From positions 1 through 6,806 of the forward strand of contig DASTZF010000425.1 of NCBI GenBank assembly GCA_035764445.1: a stretch of DNA of 6,806 nt, in the 5' to 3' direction. Made by a program: the position numbers and the translations under genes. This document shows positions 4,982-6,806 of this stretch, piece by piece. This stretch comes from JAEUPI01 sp035764445 (lineage in GTDB: Bacteria > Pseudomonadota > Gammaproteobacteria > Burkholderiales > Burkholderiaceae_C). Every line of letters begins with the position of its first letter. Position 1 is the first letter of the stretch. Below the pieces are notes generated by a model. The model searched no databases. It had not been told where the DNA came from and saw nothing but the letters and a program-made list of their open reading frames with translations.

Positions 4982-6806
4982 GTGCCGCCCGTGCTCCCCG
5001 GTGACGTGGGTCGTCGCCGCTTCCATCTGCGCTTGCTGGCCGGTGCGCTGGCGGTGCACCTGCCGTCTCGCGGCGAGGACAACGAGCGCCCCGTCACCGG
5101 CCAATGGGTGCACGCCTATGCGGCCTTCGGCCGGCCGGCGCTGGGCCCTGAGTTCACGCACTTCCCGTACGTGAATCCCGACGCGCCGAAGCGCGGCACG
5201 CTGTACCTGTCGAACCCCGACCGCCGTTCGAGCTTCGACAAATTCAACTACTTCACGCTCAAGGGCGAAGCGCCCGCCGGGCTGTTGCACTTCATGCACG
5301 AGACGCTAGCCTGGCGCGGCTCCGACGAGCGCATGACGATGTATGGCCTGCTGGCGCAGGCGATGCTGGTGGCGCCCGACCGGTCGTCGATCACGTTTCG
5401 CCTGCACCCCCAGGCGCGCTTTTCGAACGGCGATCCGGTGCTGGCCGAAGACGTGAAGTTCAGCTTCGACATGGTGGTCGGGCCCAAGGCCGACCCGGCC
5501 TGGCAGTCGGTGCTCGCGGTGGCGTCGGCGGCGGTCGTGCTCGACGAGCGCACGGTGCGCTTCGACATGAAGGAGCACAGCAACGACGCGCTGTTCCAGA
5601 TCGGCACCCTGATGCAGGTGTTCTCGCGCAAATGGGCACCCGGCAAGGCGTTCGACGAGATCGTCAGCGAATATCCGATCACCAGCGGTCCCTATTCGAT
5701 CGCACGCGCCGAGGGCAGCCGTCGGCTCGAATTCCAACGCCGCCCCGACTACTGGGCGCGCGAGCTGCCGGTGCGGCGCGGCTTCTTCAACTTCGATCGC
5801 GTCGTCTATCGCTACTACCAGGACGAGGACGTGTCGACCGAGGCCTTCAAGGCCGGCGAGTTCGACATCCTGCGCACCTACAGCGCGCGCGTGTTCGCGC
5901 GCCAACACCGCGGTCCGAAGTGGGACGACGGCCGCATCGTCAAGGTCACCTACCAGACCGAAACGGTGGAGGCGCTGCAGTCGTACCAGCTGAACCTGCG
6001 GCGCCCGGTGTTCCAGGACATCCGCGTGCGCGAAGCGATCGGCCTGGCCTGGGACTTCGAGCAGAGCAACCGCTACAAGACGTTCAAGCAGGCCGACAGC
6101 CTGTTCAACAACTCCGAGCTCGCCGCCGACGGCTCGCCGTCGGCCGGCGAACTCATGCTGTTGGAGCCGTTTCGCTCAGAGCTGCCGAAGGGGGTGTTCG
6201 GCCCGCCCTATCGCGCGCCGCGCAGCCGCGACGCGTCGGAGCTGCGCCGCAACCTGCTGCGGGCGCGCTCGCTGCTGGAGGCGGCCGGCTGGACGCTGGC
6301 GGGCGACGGACGGCTGCGCAACGCCAAGGGCGAGCCGCTGGAGTTCGAGTACCTGGGCCCGGGGGAGAGCGTGGTGCGCGAGATCGAGTGGGCGCGCAAT
6401 CTCGAGAAGCTCGGCATCAAGCTGAACATCCGCAAGGTCGACTACGCGCTGTTCTCGCGCCGCCTGCAGGAGTACGACTTCGACACCACCACCATCGTCG
6501 AGGGCCACTACACGCTGCCCAACGTCTCCGACTACGTGCGCGGCTACGGCAGCAAGTCGGCCGACGAGAAGGGCAACAACAACTACCGCGGCGTCAAGAG
6601 CAGATGCGTCGACCACCTGCTCGACGCCATGGGCCGTGCCGAGACCTTCGCGCAGCTGCGCGACGCCTGCCGTGCGCTCGACCGCGTGGTGATGTGGAGC
6701 CACTGGCAGGTGCCGCAGCTGTACGCCGCCGAGATCCCGATGTCGTACTGGAACAAGTTCGAGATGCCGGCCAAGCCGCCGCGCTTCTTCACGGTGTCGG
6801 TGACGC
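4982..6806 (+). CDS. Family-5 extracellular solute-binding protein of a peptide ABC transporter, YejA-like (3' end outside window)
   Basis: The frame is open for 608 codons to the window edge. It encodes a periplasmic peptide-binding component of an ABC importer, closest in style to YejA of YejABEF (peptide and microcin C uptake). Family landmarks: WVHAYAAFGRPALGPEFTHF then YVNPDAPKRGTLYLSNP (about 63-79), FDKFNYFTLKGEAPAG, ITFRLHPQARFSNGDPVLAE (137-156) followed by DVKFSFD, PITSGPY, RRPDYWARELPVRRGFFNFD, FKAGEFDILR, and a lobe-2 end with RNLEKLGIKL, YGSKSADEKGNNN and ALDRVVMWSHWQVPQLYA. By comparison with the family only some 10-30 residues are missing. GTG 4982 is chosen because GGA lies six bases upstream; GTG 4991 and GTG 5006 are alternatives. 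The N-terminus has GRRRFHLRLLAGALA, a twin-arginine-like start with a weak hydrophobic core, so the export route is unclear. Transporter permease and ATPase genes would be expected just downstream. Confidence 0.93.
   Translation, partial: MPPVLPGDVGRRRFHLRLLAGALAVHLPSRGEDNERPVTGQWVHAYAAFGRPALGPEFTHFPYVNPDAPKRGTLYLSNPDRRSSFDKFNYFTLKGEAPAGLLHFMHETLAWRGSDERMTMYGLLAQAMLVAPDRSSITFRLHPQARFSNGDPVLAEDVKFSFDMVVGPKADPAWQSVLAVASAAVVLDERTVRFDMKEHSNDALFQIGTLMQVFSRKWAPGKAFDEIVSEYPITSGPYSIARAEGSRRLEFQRRPDYWARELPVRRGFFNFDRVVYRYYQDEDVSTEAFKAGEFDILRTYSARVFARQHRGPKWDDGRIVKVTYQTETVEALQSYQLNLRRPVFQDIRVREAIGLAWDFEQSNRYKTFKQADSLFNNSELAADGSPSAGELMLLEPFRSELPKGVFGPPYRAPRSRDASELRRNLLRARSLLEAAGWTLAGDGRLRNAKGEPLEFEYLGPGESVVREIEWARNLEKLGIKLNIRKVDYALFSRRLQEYDFDTTTIVEGHYTLPNVSDYVRGYGSKSADEKGNNNYRGVKSRCVDHLLDAMGRAETFAQLRDACRALDRVVMWSHWQVPQLYAAEIPMSYWNKFEMPAKPPRFFTVSVT

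Noticed and set aside
5248..5908. Minus-strand open frames of 144 and 200 codons opposite the solute-binding protein gene.
   Set aside because: They are antisense shadows of a well-matched YejA-like protein, with no family features of their own.
6176..6703. A 175-codon minus-strand open frame near the right edge.
   Set aside because: It is antisense to the C-terminal lobe of the solute-binding protein, and its product is biased in Ala, Val and Arg.

Overview
The window is GC-rich, densely coding chromosomal DNA with strongly G/C-ending codons. The families present and their sequences suggest a free-living betaproteobacterium of the Burkholderiales (Rubrivivax/Methylibium/Leptothrix-like). 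That placement is inference; there is no rRNA or marker gene to fix it. I see no insertion sequence, integrase, CRISPR array, tRNA or rRNA.

Layout, left to right. (1) 1-798 (+): the C-terminal two thirds or so of a PQQ-dependent glucose/sorbosone-type dehydrogenase, cut by the window edge. (2) 911-1471 and 1507-2379 (+): a DUF1003 two-helix membrane protein followed closely by a six-helix YihY/BrkB-family membrane protein, probably co-transcribed. (3) 3184-2469 (-): a hemerythrin-domain protein followed 11 bases later by a small, very basic DUF6496-type protein, a tight two-gene operon with strong ribosome binding sites. (4) 3392-3841 (+): a 149-residue exported protein that I do not recognise, divergent from the hemerythrin operon. 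(5) 4379-3942 (-): a stand-alone two-CBS-domain protein with a strong ribosome binding site and a perfect 8-bp inverted repeat upstream. (6) 4380-4981: about 600 bp without a convincing gene, possibly holding a 33-residue single-helix membrane microprotein on the minus strand. (7) 4982-6806 (+): a family-5 solute-binding protein of an oligopeptide ABC transporter (YejA-like), running off the right edge a few residues before its expected end.

The middle of the window looks like a patchwork of small stress or membrane accessory genes (diiron hemerythrin, CBS sensor, DUF1003, YihY, DUF6496) between two larger metabolic/transport genes. Nothing seen amounts to a clearly new system. The items most worth checking are the unrecognised exported protein, the inverted repeat upstream of the CBS gene, the paired palindromes and 20-bp-spaced direct repeat in the divergent hemerythrin control region, and the possible membrane microprotein.
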